Shown here piece after piece: positions 32,419 through 43,312 of a stretch of 64,000 nucleotides of DNA (positions within the stretch are counted from its first letter, which is position 1; each line of letters starts with the position of its first letter). The notes under the pieces are model-generated. The model worked only from the letters and a program-made list of their open reading frames with translations, was not told the DNA's origin and ran no database searches. This DNA is from Anomaloglossus baeobatrachus (taxonomy: Eukaryota; Chordata; Amphibia; Anura; Aromobatidae). Made by a program: the position numbers and the translations under genes. Location of the stretch: contig NW_027442072.1 of assembly GCF_048569485.1 (NCBI RefSeq), positions 124,001 through 188,000 on the forward strand. The letters are read 5' to 3'.

Positions 32419-33757
32419 GATAAACAAATCACAATCATGTCATTTTACATTAGCCCTGTACACTGTTCTGAATCTCCTTACGTGTCGAATAAAACCCGAT
32501 TTCAAAAAACCAACTCCGACCTGACGTCCCTCATAATGCATTTCCATTGTCGTTACCTGATCCACTGAAAACTGTGCTCATGTATGCTGGCTCCTGAAGC
32601 CTTGTAGCACCCCAACTCTGGGAGAGTACGTGCCGGGTACCACGGCTGGCAAACACCAAAATAACGAGTAACCGTCGCATTACCAACCAAAAACCAGCCC
32701 ACAAAATGGAGGACCAACTACGTAACGCTAAAATGAAGGGCCGTCGTCATGGGTAAAAACTGGTCCCATACACCCGCTCGCCTAAGAGACATAAACGACA
32801 ACGTCGGGACACCCGCCGAGTGAGGGAAAAAGATCCAAAATATCAATGTATAGATTTGCAATGGGGCGAACAATCCAAACCCCCACTTTTTTCTTTTTTT
32901 TTTTTTTTTTTTTTTTTTAAAACAAAACAAACAATCTTCGGCTAAAAAAGAATAGGCCTACTGTGCTCCACTCGCTTACCATAATCATCCAACCCTTCAA
33001 TACCTTTCACCCCACAAGACCCTCATCGCTTCAGTACCGTTCCGCAATTTAAAAATGGGAAGACCGACCTCGTAACAGTTTGCTTGCAACCGAAATTGGT
33101 GCACATTCGCTGAATACTGCAGGGTGTGTATTACTAGAGGGTGGCTTGTAAAATCGTCACGCACATCAACCACCAGAGCAACACCCGCTGAATAACGTAC
33201 CATCGAACCGTCAGGTCAATGCAAAATGGAGGCCCGGATCATAGGCCTAACTTCACCGAGCACCCCACCATCTAGCTGAGAACTCCAACCTTGATCCTGC
33301 TGGTGGGTTGAGTTACCAAAATACCTGAGATTGGGATTGCAATAAGGTGCCCGATACTAACCCGGAACCCAGATGCCTGTTTTGCCTTCAACCCTGCGTT
33401 GACCCATAATCATTCCAAGCCACAAAAACCTAATCAGCCTGATTACTTATTCGAGGAAAGGGCTGTAGTTGGTTAAGGCTTTTACCCACCGGCATCGTCG
33501 GACCACTGGTCATTCTCCTATTTCCCAGTCCACCCCCCCTTTTGTGTAGCTGGAACCGAAATAGGGGGAAAGGCGCAATCAAAGTTAGGTTAATGGACCA
33601 TGTCCCCCCGGGCCCAGCATAAGGAGCATTTTTTTTTTTTTTTTTTATATATAACTATATAAACACTTTGTATCGCAAATGATCCCAAACAGCTGGCCCT
33701 GCAACGCCGTAATACTCCATCTACAAATCTGTCTGTTCCTGCTCTTGAAACTATTAT
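31648..33757. other. Interior of the split-repeat element, poly-T rich
   Basis: No coding is recognised. Four long T runs (about 31826-31842, 32386-32417, 32895-32918, 33630-33646) are poly-A tails on the minus strand. The first is followed by an AATAAA signal (minus, near 31852). They suggest several reverse-transcribed insertions or a recurring A-tailed unit. Confidence 0.45.
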
Positions 33758-33763
33758 GGCATG

Positions 33764-33970
33764 GCACGGTGGCTCAATGGCTAGCTGCAGCCCTGGGGTC
33801 CTGGGCCCAAATCCCGCCAAGGACACCATCCGCAAGGAGCCTGTACGTTCTCCCCGTGACTGCGTGGGTCTACTCCGGGCACTCTAGCCTCCTCCCACAC
33901 CCCCATAAACATACAGATAGGGAATCCAGACCGTAAGCCCCGATGGGGCAGCGTCCCCAATCCATGCAAC
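33764..33970 (+). mobile_element. tRNA-headed SINE-like repeat
   Basis: GCACGGTGGCTCAATGGCT holds an A-box-like segment and GGGCCCAAATCCC a B-box-like segment. The body has the widely dispersed vertebrate phrases gttctccccgtgactgcgtg, ggtctactccggg and cctcccacacc. The 3' end is decayed (ccgatggggcagcg). Confidence 0.65.
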
Positions 33971-34334
33971 GCACACAAAAACTAAAAGTGAATTTATACC
34001 TTTTAGAATATGTATGTGGAAGTAATTGTCCAGAAAATATTAGCGGGCATAATTATTCTGCGAATAGCTAACATTGCCGGTTTTCCCATCTCACTTGTTT
34101 ATTTTCAGTTCTTACGGTAAGGAAAACCAATTAAAACATACGTAATTAACCAAAGAGGGAAAATCTAGTAAAAAAGGATGAAAATTACTTCACTACAAAA
34201 AAGAAGCAGTTTTAGAAAAACAATCAAACCATGCAAATGTACAGAGATATACTTCTCACATTTCGATAAAACTAACTGTGACCAATATAGATCCCTTCTT
34301 TCAATTACAGCATGACATTAGGGGTAAAACAGGG

Positions 34335-34985
34335 GGGTTAGATCCCGTGATCCCATAATATTGTCACTAATCAATAAATCACTTGAAGGGTCAGTTAACC
34401 GGTGGCAACAAGATTATTACAAGGAATGGAGGCCGCCTGTATTAAACTAAGGTTGAAAAATTAAGATATGTTTAATTTTTGAAAGACGTCTCAGAGGATA
34501 TCTCATTTGTACCTCTTCCGACAGGCCTACAAGCTGCCGTAACCCTCAGTCCGATACAGCGCCGCACAATCAGCTCTGCCCTCATCTACTGTCTCCTCAC
34601 CCATCCCCTGTAGACTGTGAGCCCTCGCGGGCAGGGTCCTCTCTCCCCCTGTACCAGTCTGTGCCTTGTACGGTTTATGATTATTATACTGGTACCTATT
34701 ATGTAAAAACCCCTTTCGCATGCAAAGCGCCATGAATTATATGGCGCATAATAAATAATAATAATTTGTATAAATACCCGTGTGGTCAATATAAATAAAC
34801 TGCCACCAAACTTAATCCTCCGAAATAGGGAAGGCTTCTTTACAGTTAGAGCAGGTAGATTGTGGAATGCTGTCTACAAGGGGTAGGAATGCTAGATACC
34901 ATCACAGCTTTTAACAGAAACGGGGGAGGGCGATTCCCTCAGCACCAATAACATTGTTATAAATAACTTAGTGACAACATGTAGA
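34335..34985 (+). mobile_element. LINE 3' tail (LYKSLVR family), with nested LINE
   Basis: agatcccgtgatcccat...aataaatcacttgaagg matches the fragments at 3460 and 6145. After the nested piece at 34510-34768 it resumes with ataaatacccgtgtggtcaa and ends with ggcttctttacagttagagc, attgtggaatgctg and tataaataactta. It is strongly diverged. Confidence 0.65.
34510..34768 (+). mobile_element. L2/CR1-like LINE 3' end, nested
   Basis: gactgtgagccctcgcgggc, agggtcctctctcccc, aaagcgccatgaattatatg and a terminal (AATAAT)n match, on the opposite strand, the LINE tails at 48584-49610. It starts at about the HLFRQAYK codons, so it is heavily 5' truncated. It interrupts the older LINE tail. Confidence 0.8.
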
Positions 34986-35705
34986 GCTGGGCGGGACGCC
35001 TGTTACCTGTGACGTCACGTTATCCTCCCTAGGGGGACTTATCCCACCCCGCATTCCCCATCAGGGTACTCACCTGGTGATTCAGGAAATGACAAGACGA
35101 CTGGATCTAGATCTACCCACGTAACGCCTGCTACGACGACGCTCACACCTATCCAAGGGTTAAGATGACAGACTCCGGACATGGTGGCTACCCATGCCAA
35201 AGCTTGCTACCGTGACCCCTGCACATGACCGTACAACGCGATAGTCGGCACCGCACCCACCGCCGCCATAACATGCTGAAATCCCCTGTGTGACAACGGG
35301 GCGGGGCTGTTAACAGTCACCATTGTCATAATGTCAAATGGAGTGTGTTTTGGCCTGGGAGGGGGCTTGGTGTAGGTGTGGTATCAGCAGGAGGGAAAAC
35401 ACGCCACCTGCTGACTGTTGCTTCTTGCCCCTGTTCACTACCAGCCCCCCTCAATTTGAACATTGAAGTCCTAACAGAATCCCTTAACCCGCCCGCTCAC
35501 TGGGAGACCCACATGGTCCCTGGTTCATTCCCAGGCTAGCCCCCTTGGCATTCCCGGGGCATACAAACGGAGGGGAGGGGAAGTTCAGTGCGTGTGGGAT
35601 GGGGTGATTTGACTCTTGCAGGTTAGTGCCTGCATACTAGATTCTCCCCTACCGTGCCTCCAACCTGCGCTGTGACAGGGACTGCACTGAGTCTGCACTT
35701 CAATT
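34986..35705. other. Unassigned interior
   Basis: No gene or repeat is recognised. Mixed composition. Confidence 0.3.
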
Positions 35706-36002
35706 AGGCTGTGTGCCTAATTCATGCGTCCTGCGTCCCCTGCACAGTCTATGGAGACTGTGTAGAGGCCGTACGCACGTTGCATAGTAGAACGCAGCGA
35801 TTCAGCTGTTGCCCGAATCGCTGTGTTCTAAGAAGTGACATGTCACTTCCGTGCGCTTTGCCGGCAGCTCCTGCTCTGTCTATGGCAGGAGCTGCAGGCT
35901 GAGCGCACGTTCTCTACCGGCACCATGCGCCTCAGAACGGAGCTTTTCAGCTGCGCTCTGAGGCACACCTTTTAGGTGCCGTGCAGAGCGCACACAGCCC
36001 TA
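35706..36002. mobile_element. MITE-like palindromic repeat
   Basis: The ends AGGCTGTGTGC and GCACACAGCCCTA are inverted repeats. The interior contains inverted words (gcagcgattcagctg / cccgaatcgctgtg, ggcagctcctgctctg / tggcaggagctgc). There is no coding. Family not known to me by name. Confidence 0.55.
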
Positions 36003-36099
36003 CCCAGCTCCTCCTCGGCACTGGCGACGGTGTCTGGTCGGCGGTTGCTGGGCGGCGGGTGGGCGGGGCCAATGACAAAGAGCGCGAAGCGCTCTTTTT

Positions 36100-36470
36100 C
36101 AAACTTAATGGCGGCTCAAGCTGACCGGCGGGCGGGTAGTTCCCTCAGAACGCCGCTCGCCGGCGCACGTATCTTGAGCCTCAGCAGGGAGGGAGCCGCT
36201 CATAGCAAACAGCGCCGTGAGCAGAACGCTTTCCTCCATGCTGATTTTAGGGGAGGAGGGGGGGGGGGGGGGGTGGGAGGAGGGGGTGGGGGGGTGGGGG
36301 GAGGGGGGGGGGGGAGGTTGTTAAATAATGGCGAGCACAAGCGGACCAGCGGGCGGGTAGTTCCCTTAGAACGCCGCGCTCACCGGTCACACATCGCTTG
36401 TGCCTCAGCATAGAGGGAGCCGCTCACAGCTAACAGTGCTGTGAGCTGAAACGCTTACCTCCCTGCTGAT
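36100..36470. repeat. Duplicated block around a G-rich tract
   Basis: 36108-36240 and 36328-36470 are diverged copies (ggcgggtagttccct[tc]agaac and agggagccgctca[ct]agc). Between them, 36243-36316 is almost pure G with short A and T breaks, a strong G-quadruplex candidate. Confidence 0.75.
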
Positions 36471-36720
36471 AGCTCTCTTACCGCCTCCAGGAGCGGGTCC
36501 CTGTGTCCGGCTGCCCAAACAGGTCCGGGTCCTGCAGCCGAGAGGCTGGAAGCTGGGCAGCACGGTGATATGTATCCAGGAGGCGGGGCTTAGGCCAGTC
36601 ACACCACAGGAGGCGGGGGCGGCAGGTCAGTGTCTTTCTAGGGGGAGACCTCTATTTAAACATGCATAGGGGCCAGCAGTCAGGGGGCAGCATCTCAAGT
36701 TTCTGGCTGCAGTGCCCCTC

Positions 36721-37385
36721 ATTGTGTTATAGCCCACGTGTCATGATAACACTTGTACCATCTTTTCATTTAGATTCCACCTACAATTATTTACCGATTC
36801 CAGTTCTGAAATAGGCTTTCATGATCTACTCACTAGAATTCTCAAGTGCATAAGGTACTGAGACATATACATGTTCACACCATTATAAAGAACAAAGTAT
36901 AAACATTGAGGTTTTTCTCACACCCATGTTCCTGTGTTCTTTGATATGATATGTGTTCATTTCCTTCACTATATAGGATTGCAAGTTGTCCATTTGTACC
37001 TTAATGGCAATGACGCTATACAATTGAACACATATCATCCTGTTATCCATATAGGTGTGTATTTACCTGCTTGACTATTTTTGGTTGTTTGATCCAGAAT
37101 GTTTCTCCAGATAGGTCATGTGGAAATTTTCTTTCCTCAGTACAAATGTTTTCACTATGGCTTTGGAAAAATTTTTTGTATGTGCATCATGGTCATTTGA
37201 CCCATTGTACTCTCAAGTAGCAATATATTGTACTGTTATGTTGTACTATGTACTAATTACGTGTTTATATGGTTTTGTAACCCTTTATGATCTTAGATAA
37301 CTTTATCCTTGATAAAGACCTAAAAACAAGGTCGAAACGTTGGATGAATTATCCTTTTGCACAAATAAAGAATTTTCAGCATTCC
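36721..37385 (+). repeat. Penelope-type UTR with hammerhead-like motif (right arm)
   Basis: Mirror of 7110-7753. The motif is at 37308-37341: CTTGATAAAGACC, loop, GGTCGAAACG. The unoccupied hAT target ATCATGAC is at 36741-36748 (as gtcatgat). Confidence 0.45.
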
Positions 37386-37739
37386 AAGAGTTCTTTTCTT
37401 ACGTTATTGATCACTATAGTGTGCCAGAGCTATTTCTATTGAATTGACTCTTATTTTTTCTGAGCACCTGCTATATACACAGTGACCCAGACATATTCAA
37501 GTTTCATTCAGAAGGCAGAGGGAAGCCTTAGCAGCTGAGCCTATATCTTGGCTTGTGAGCATTAGAACAGGCCGGCGATTACAGGGTAACATGAAAAATG
37601 TCCAGCTTGCATTATGACTAGAACATGACAATATCCTTTTAAGTACTAACCTATGATGCGTTCCTAAGCAGTTGATGTTATATGTTCTACATTTCATTTT
37701 CTGCATACTTTACAAGTAGTAGAATTTGCTTTGATATAG

Positions 37740-38016
37740 GCAACTGGATTTTCACAATGAAAAGGCAAAGGATAACGCCCGAAAAAGACGCCATACATTA
37801 TGTCAGTGCCATCACTGACAAACCTGGATTGACCATGAAATACATCAATCCCCTTAAAGGTGAGTTAAAACAAGTTTTAACTAAATTGCCTTAATATTGT
37901 CATGCATTAGAATGACTGTCTTAGGTAATGATAAATATTTTCTACAGGAAGAGGAGTGTTTGCTGAAACTGAAATCGAAAAAGGGAGTTTTGTTGCAGAA
38001 TATCGAGGCGAGCTCA
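37740..38016 (+). pseudogene. KMT5A-like SET-domain gene fragment, two exons (right arm)
   Basis: Exon a is 37740-37859, intron 37860-37947 (GTGAGT...CTACAG, 88 nt, phase 1), exon b 37948-38016. The encoded stretch runs KRQRITPEKDAIHYVSAITD then KPGLTMKYINPLKG, and after the splice RGVFAETEIEKGSFVAEYRG. The SET N-terminal half is readable and its reading frame is open through both exons. The catalytic NHS/GEEL half is absent, and sequence passes straight into integrase at 38017, in the same open frame. No promoter or start is seen. Alternatives: a lineage-specific KMT5A-like gene copy disrupted by gypsy, or exon capture. Confidence 0.72.
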
Positions 38017-38268
38017 CGTATGCACTTACGATGGTAGACAACTACTCGAGATTTATGGTTGTGGTACAAGTCAAAGATCTAATGGCCCATACTGCAGCGA
38101 AGGTCTTCCAAGCACACTTATGCAGACCTCATGGCTACTCAGAGAGAGTCCTCACAGATCAAGGCACAGCCTTTGAAGCGGAAATCTTCAAGGACTTCTG
38201 CAGCTTTTACCGATGCAGGAAGATGCGCACTACACCCTACCATGCTCAAACCAATGGTTATCAACCTG
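38017..38268 (+). mobile_element. Gypsy integrase core fragment, fossil (right arm)
   Basis: Mirror of 6225-6476. Confidence 0.85.
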
Positions 38269-38278
38269 CTCAGGACTT

Positions 38279-38385
38279 TACCCCATATTCCAGATGTGGC
38301 CTTACAAGTGATTTATAGAGGGGTAACAATACGTTGGGATCACCGGATCTAATCTCCCTTTTTATACACCCTAAAATCTTGTTTG
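38279..38385 (-). mobile_element. LINE tail fragment, block 2 (right arm)
   Basis: Mirror of 6108-6214. Confidence 0.7.
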
Positions 38386-39149
38386 CTTTAGAATAAACAA
38401 TAACATCATAAAGGTATAGCAGTACCGTTTCAAAGTTTCGGTGTCCCAAGCAGCATTCCATCAGCCTCTGGAAGGTTCCTGGCAAATTGCACAGCTCGAA
38501 GGGCATGCTTTTGAACTCGCAGAGACCCATCGGGGTGGCAAAGGCGGTCTTCTCCCAGTCTGCCTCAGCAACGGACACTTGCCAATAGCGACTAGTGAGA
38601 TCAAGGGTAGAAAAATAATTTGCAGTTCTCAATGCAGCTAGCTATTCCTCAATACAGGGGAGTGGTGCTGTCCTTCTTCTTTAACAGGACCAACGGAGCT
38701 GCCCAGAGGCTACAACTGTCACGGATAACCCCAGCCTCCTTCATGTTGCTCAACATGTCCTTGGTACACTGGTAATGTGCAGGTAGTTTTGGCTTATATC
38801 TCTCTTTGATGGGTGGGTGTGCACTTGTGGGGATGTAGTGTTTGACCCCTTTTATTCTTCAAAAGTCTAGCGGATGTTTGCTGAAGACTTGCTCGTATTC
38901 TTGCACTAGCCTGTAGACCCCCTTCTTGTGATGTGAAGGTGTGGAGTCAGTGCCTACGTGTAATTCCTTACACCACTCCTCTGGCTGACTTGGTGAGCTG
39001 TCACTGAATGGGTGGGCTGAAGCAATGGTGGATGCTGCTGTTTGGATAGCATGTGTATCTACTGAGAACAGCTTATCAATGGTGGCAAATCGGAGCAGCT
39101 TAATCTCTTGCTCTCCGCAGTTCAACACTCTCATGGGCACTCTTCCCTT
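38384..39149 (-). mobile_element. Gypsy-like pol RT fossil, block 2 (right arm)
   Basis: Mirror of 5344-6109. Fossil, with a few breaks. Confidence 0.8.
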
Positions 39150-40022
39150 CCATATTAATGAATAAAACTATGATGTAAATAGCATATAGATACCCCACAA
39201 ATGCAGATAAAAGTAGGTTATGGGAAAAGGGGGAAGAGAGAAACAGGAAAATAGTGGAATAAAGTATACCTTCCAGGTGGGAGAGGAAATGGCAGCACAG
39301 CCAGTGGAGGTGAAGCAAGGGGAGCCTGCAACTAAAGAGTTGAGAGCGTTATCACATGGTGACTGAGCCTGATTGTAACGGGAGCATAGAGGTGCCGATC
39401 CTGTCTTACCTGCGTTGGTGTAGAAGTGGGTGTCCTGTGGTGGAGTCAGCTATGTGCAGTGGTGGCCGTGGGTTCTTTTATGTGCGACCGTAGTAATAGC
39501 TGCGCCCACTTCCTGTATGGGAGTGGAATGCAGTGAGGGTAATGGAACGCACGCCTGCGCATTTGTGTTTAACATCGCGCATGTGCAGAACGGAGAAAAG
39601 GCTGCGCTCACTTCCTAATGAAAGGGAGTGAGACGCATCTGGGAAGGGAAGGGAAAAGATTAGGGTTTGGGGATGATGAAAGGGCTTTCTACGGGCAAGG
39701 ATGGCAAAGGGTGGCAGTGACGGAAAGTCAGGCAGCCTGTCCTGTCCTGTCCTGTCCGTCCGTCTTTTTGTATCATGAATTGTAAAGACTGCAAGGGGGA
39801 GGGGAGGTGCTTGTGTCCAAAAGGAGGAGTTATTCAGATTCATTGCAGTGGGCGGCGGCTGCAAAAAGCACCATTCTTCTTGTTTTTGCTCTGCAAAACA
39901 GCCTTTTCAAGGGTTGGCTTGGGTGACAAAATGTCTTCTGTAGGCGTGGGTTTGTCTCCCTCTCCCTAAGATGTGTCCGGTATAGGCCAGGGTGCCACTC
40001 AAGGCCGTAACCAATTCGGGTT
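39150..40022. other. U2 flank and promoter-like stretch (right arm)
   Basis: Mirror of 4471-5343. Confidence 0.3.
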
Positions 40023-40397
40023 ATAGCTTCTCGGCCTTTTGGCTAAGATCAAGTGTAGTTTCGGAGGACGCTACCTTGGTCGGTACTGGAAGGTGCCTGG
40101 GATTGCACGTCTGCCGGCCTTGAGGAAGTGTGTGCGCCTTCTGGTGACACATAGCCCTCTTGTGCCTGGACGGTTCCCAGGCAACGGGAGGCGATCACCT
40201 TTGTTATTTTGAAGTCCTACTGATAAACAGAAAAAAAAAAAAATTAAATCTGTTCTTATCAGTTTAATATCTGATACGTCCCCTCTCTGGGGACCATATA
40301 TTAAATGGATTTTTAGAACAAGGAGATGGAAAAAATCTTGCTCTGTCCACTGCACGCATTGACCTGGTATTGCAGTACCTCCAGGACCGGTGCACCC
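40023..40397 (+). pseudogene. U2 snRNA-derived copy, interrupted (right arm)
   Basis: U2 5' part 40023-40058, insert 40059-40248, U2 3' part 40249-40397. Same insert and split point as the left copy. Differences from it are few, for example ctgcacgc here against ctccacgc in the left arm. Confidence 0.88.
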
Positions 40398-40716
40398 CTT
40401 CTTAACCCAGTTTCCAAAAGCAGAACTCAATTCACCTGATTCAAATGAGCCCCATTAGTTAATTGAAAGAAAGCAAAAACTTTATATGCACCTCAATTTG
40501 GCCAATTCACTTTTCACACTTTCACCCTTTTTTTTATCTTTCACACCTTTTACTTGCTTTATTGATGCAAAAAGCTGTGCCAAATAGCAAACTCATCTCC
40601 ACTCAACTTGACCAACTCTGCTATGTCCCGTGCAGTATCTTATTCTCAGTCTTATCTAGATCATTTGCAATTGAATAGAATAGATCCCTTTTGGCTGCTT
40701 ATGACTGTGTAAAATA

Positions 40717-41062
40717 TGTAGTTTTACTGGGCTGGGATGAGAGAATCCATTGAAGCATGGTGTAGGGATTGTGGTTCCTGTGTGCTAAGAAGAGAGGCTG
40801 GCACCAGCCAGAAAGCCCCATTGCAGCCAATAATCACTTAATAACTTTTTCAACTTGTCATCATATGGGAGGCCTTCCATTCCTTGTAGTAGTCTAGTTG
40901 CCCACCTTTGAACTGACTCTAACTTCTGAATGTCCTTATTAAAATGTGGAGCCCAAAACTGGTTCCCATATTCCAGATGTAGCCTTACAAGTGATTTATA
41001 GAGGTGTAACAATACGTTGGGATCACGGGATCTAATCTCCCTTTTTATACACCCTAAAATCT
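40717..41062. mobile_element. Integrase zinc-finger fossil (+) and LINE tail (-), block 1 (right arm)
   Basis: Mirror of 3431-3776. The integrase piece lies at about 40717-40832 on the plus strand and the LINE piece at about 40833-41062 on the minus strand. Confidence 0.75.
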
Positions 41063-42124
41063 TGTCCCAAGCAGCATTCCATCAGCCTCTGGAAGGTTCC
41101 TGGCGCATTGCACAGCTCGAAGGGCATGCTTTTGAACTCGCAGAGACCCATAGGGGTGGCGAAGGCGGTCTTCTCCCGGTCTGCCTCAGCAACGGACACT
41201 TGCCAATAGTGACTAGTGAGATCAAGGGTAGAAAAATAATTTGCAGTTCTCAATGCAGCTAGCGATTCCTCAATACGGGGAGTGGTGCCGTCCTTCTTTT
41301 TTAACAGGATCAACAGAGCTGCCCAAAGGCTACAACTGTCACGGATAACCCCAGCCGCCTTCATGTTGCTCAACATGTACTTGGTACACTGGCAATGTGA
41401 AGGTGGTATTGGCTTATAGCTCTCTTTGATGGGTGGGTGTGCACCTGTGGGGATGTGGTGTTGGACCCCTTTTATTCCCCCAAAATCTAGCGGGCTTCCC
41501 ACCGGTAACCCGCTCCCCAGCTTGGATGGATGCTGAGGGAGCCCCTTTTGCCCGCAGGCTCTGGCCCTGGGAACTGTAGCCTTGGCGGTGACTGTGCTTC
41601 CCTCTACGGTGTGAGCTGTTGCCTTCAATCGGGTCTTGACTGCTGGGAAACCCTGGAGGTTCCTGTCGCTAACGGATTTGACCGGTTTTACGGCGACTCC
41701 TAGCCTGGTCGGGGTCCGTAGGCCCTGCCGGATGGTGCTGGCTTCTCTTCACTCCCCGATCTGGTACCGGCGGGCCACCGCCCATCCCCGGTCCGTACGG
41801 TTCACTCCAATCAGCCTCTCCTGCAGAAGGTCACCACCGTCTGCCAACCTTGCTGAGTGCCCGGGCCACACACCCGGACACGGTCAGTCTCCTCTCCTCT
41901 TCACTTCTCTAACTCCAAAACTGATCTCTAATCTGACTCCTTTTCCCGCCTCCAGGACTGTGAACTCCTCGGTGGGTGGGATCAACCGCCTGGCCCACCC
42001 CCTGGTGTGGACATCAGCCCCTGGAGGAAGGCAACTAGGATTTGTGTTTAGCTTCGGTGTGCCTAGCCGGAGTGTAGAGTGTGTTGGTGTAGTACCTGTG
42101 ACGACCTGGCTTGTCCAGGGCGCC
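41063..42124 (-). mobile_element. Gypsy-like leader and RT fossil, block 1 (right arm)
   Basis: Mirror of 2369-3430. It ends at ccagggcgcc, where hAT 3 sequence starts. Confidence 0.8.
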
Positions 42125-42130
42125 CATGTG

Positions 42131-43301
42131 GGGTGTTGGCAGTGTATTTGCGCCTGCGTTCAAAGGTTTGCTGAATGGATAACTGAACGCTGCGCTGGGA
42201 CAAGGACGTGCTTGATGATGGTGTTATTTCTGAGTAGGCAACTGCAGGTGCAGGACCGGAGGAGGCTTGTTCGCAGGCAGCATGGACAGGGGATTGGCTC
42301 GCATGCACAACCAGCGAAGACGTAGCAGTGACATTAGCAAGCACTGCTCCTCGACTGTGTTGTACTTCCCACAAAGTCGGGTGCTTGGCTGACATGTGCC
42401 TGATCATGCTGGTGGTGGTCAGGCTGCTAGTTTTGGTACCCCTGCTGATGCTGGCACGGCAGGTGTTGCAAATGGCCTTTTTAGAATCATCTGGATCCAA
42501 CTTAAAAAACTGCCAGACTCGGGAAGACCTAACATTTGTACAGGCACCTTGTGTCGTGTTGTTGTTCCGGGGAACGGTTGCCTGACTTCTGCCTGGAGCC
42601 ACCACCCTGCTTCTTACTGCCTGTTGGGATGCTACGCCTCCCTCCCCCTGTGCACTGCTGTCCTCGCTCTGCATATCCTCCTGCCAGGTTGGGTCAGTTA
42701 CTGGATCATCCACCACGTCGTCTTCCTCTTCCGCACCCTGCTCCTCCTCCTGACTTCCTGACAATTGTGTCTCATCATCGTCCACCCCTTGTTGAGACAC
42801 GTTGCCAACTTCGTGAGAACGTGGCTGCTCAAATATTTGGCCATCTGTACATACGATCTCCTCATGACCCACTTCAACATGAGCTGGCGAGAGGCCAGAA
42901 TGTGCGAATGGAAATGTGAACAGCTCTTCCGAGTGTCCAAGTGTGGGATCATTAATGTCCGAGGACGTGTACTCAGCCTTGTGGTAGGAAGGAGGATCAG
43001 GTTCTGAAATGTGCGGTGCAGTATCACGGCTACTGACACTTGACCGTGTGGAAGACAGAGTGTTTGTGGTGGTGCCAATCTGACTGGAAGCATTATCCGC
43101 TATCCAACTAACAACCTGTTGACACTGGTCTTGGTTCAAGAGCGGTGTACTGCTGCGGTCCCCAAGAATTTGGGACAGGACGTGCGAGCGACTAGATGTG
43201 GCCCTTTGTTGTGGCAAAATTAGAGCTTGCCCACGACCTCGGCCTCTGCCTGCACCACCATCACGTCCACTTCCTTGTTCCTTGCCAATGCCCTTGCGCA
43301 T
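42131..43301 (-). pseudogene. BED-finger hAT transposase, N-terminal part (hAT 3)
   Basis: ATG at 43301 starts MRKGIGKEQGSGRDGGAGRG, a basic Gly-rich N-terminus like that of the transposase at 62589 (MTDAGGKGKRRGGKGKK). Then come Ser/Thr-rich and acidic regions (DDVVDDPVTDPTWQED), and a BED zinc finger at about residues 261-308 (RVWQFFKLDPDDSKKAICNT, C at both finger positions, IRHMSAKHP). Next is the family stretch SIQQTFERRRKYTANTPH. The frame is open for about 390 codons and ends at the junction with gypsy sequence. The catalytic DDE and hATC parts are gone. The start is chosen for the match in style and because the tandem array lies just upstream. It belongs to a different subfamily from the other two transposases. 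Confidence 0.82.
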
Positions 43302-43312
43302 TTTGCAATGCT

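Larger units (their letters stand above)
30855..36720 (-). mobile_element. Ngaro-like split-repeat retroelement, non-autonomous
   Basis: Read on the minus strand: A1 (36720-36518), a long interior, B1 (31647-31385), A2 (31384-31182), about 64 unrelated bases, B2 (31117-30856). A1 equals A2 and B1 equals B2. This is the split direct-repeat order typical of Ngaro-type tyrosine-recombinase retroelements, which also insert without target duplication. Comparison with the left arm shows no duplication here. Fossil or non-autonomous: no recombinase or RT is recognised, and the interior is filled with SINE, LINE and MITE pieces. Alternative: a tandem duplication of an unknown element with an internal deletion in one copy. 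Confidence 0.5.
29042..42124 (-). repeat. Right arm of the giant inverted duplication (interrupted)
   Basis: Reverse-complement partner of 2369-27326. It is interrupted by the 5.9-kb element 30855-36720. The left arm shows the uninterrupted sequence acaatagaccgtg at 25508-25520. The outer end at 42124 abuts hAT 3. Local coordinates pair with a constant sum of about 44493 near the SET exons and 56368 near the MITE. Confidence 0.93.

Noticed and set aside
32380-32420. Poly-T runs as transcription terminators
   Set aside because: Lengths of 17-33 and nearby AATAAA on the minus strand fit poly-A tails of retrotransposed copies better than Pol III terminators.
35976-36413. 145-codon frame with a poly-Gly stretch
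   Set aside because: The glycines come from the G-rich tract. Composition alone explains the open frame.
30855-36720. Helitron as an explanation for the head-to-tail copies
   Set aside because: Ends lack the TC start, CTRR finish and terminal hairpin, and insertion is not at an A/T dinucleotide. The split-repeat order fits better.
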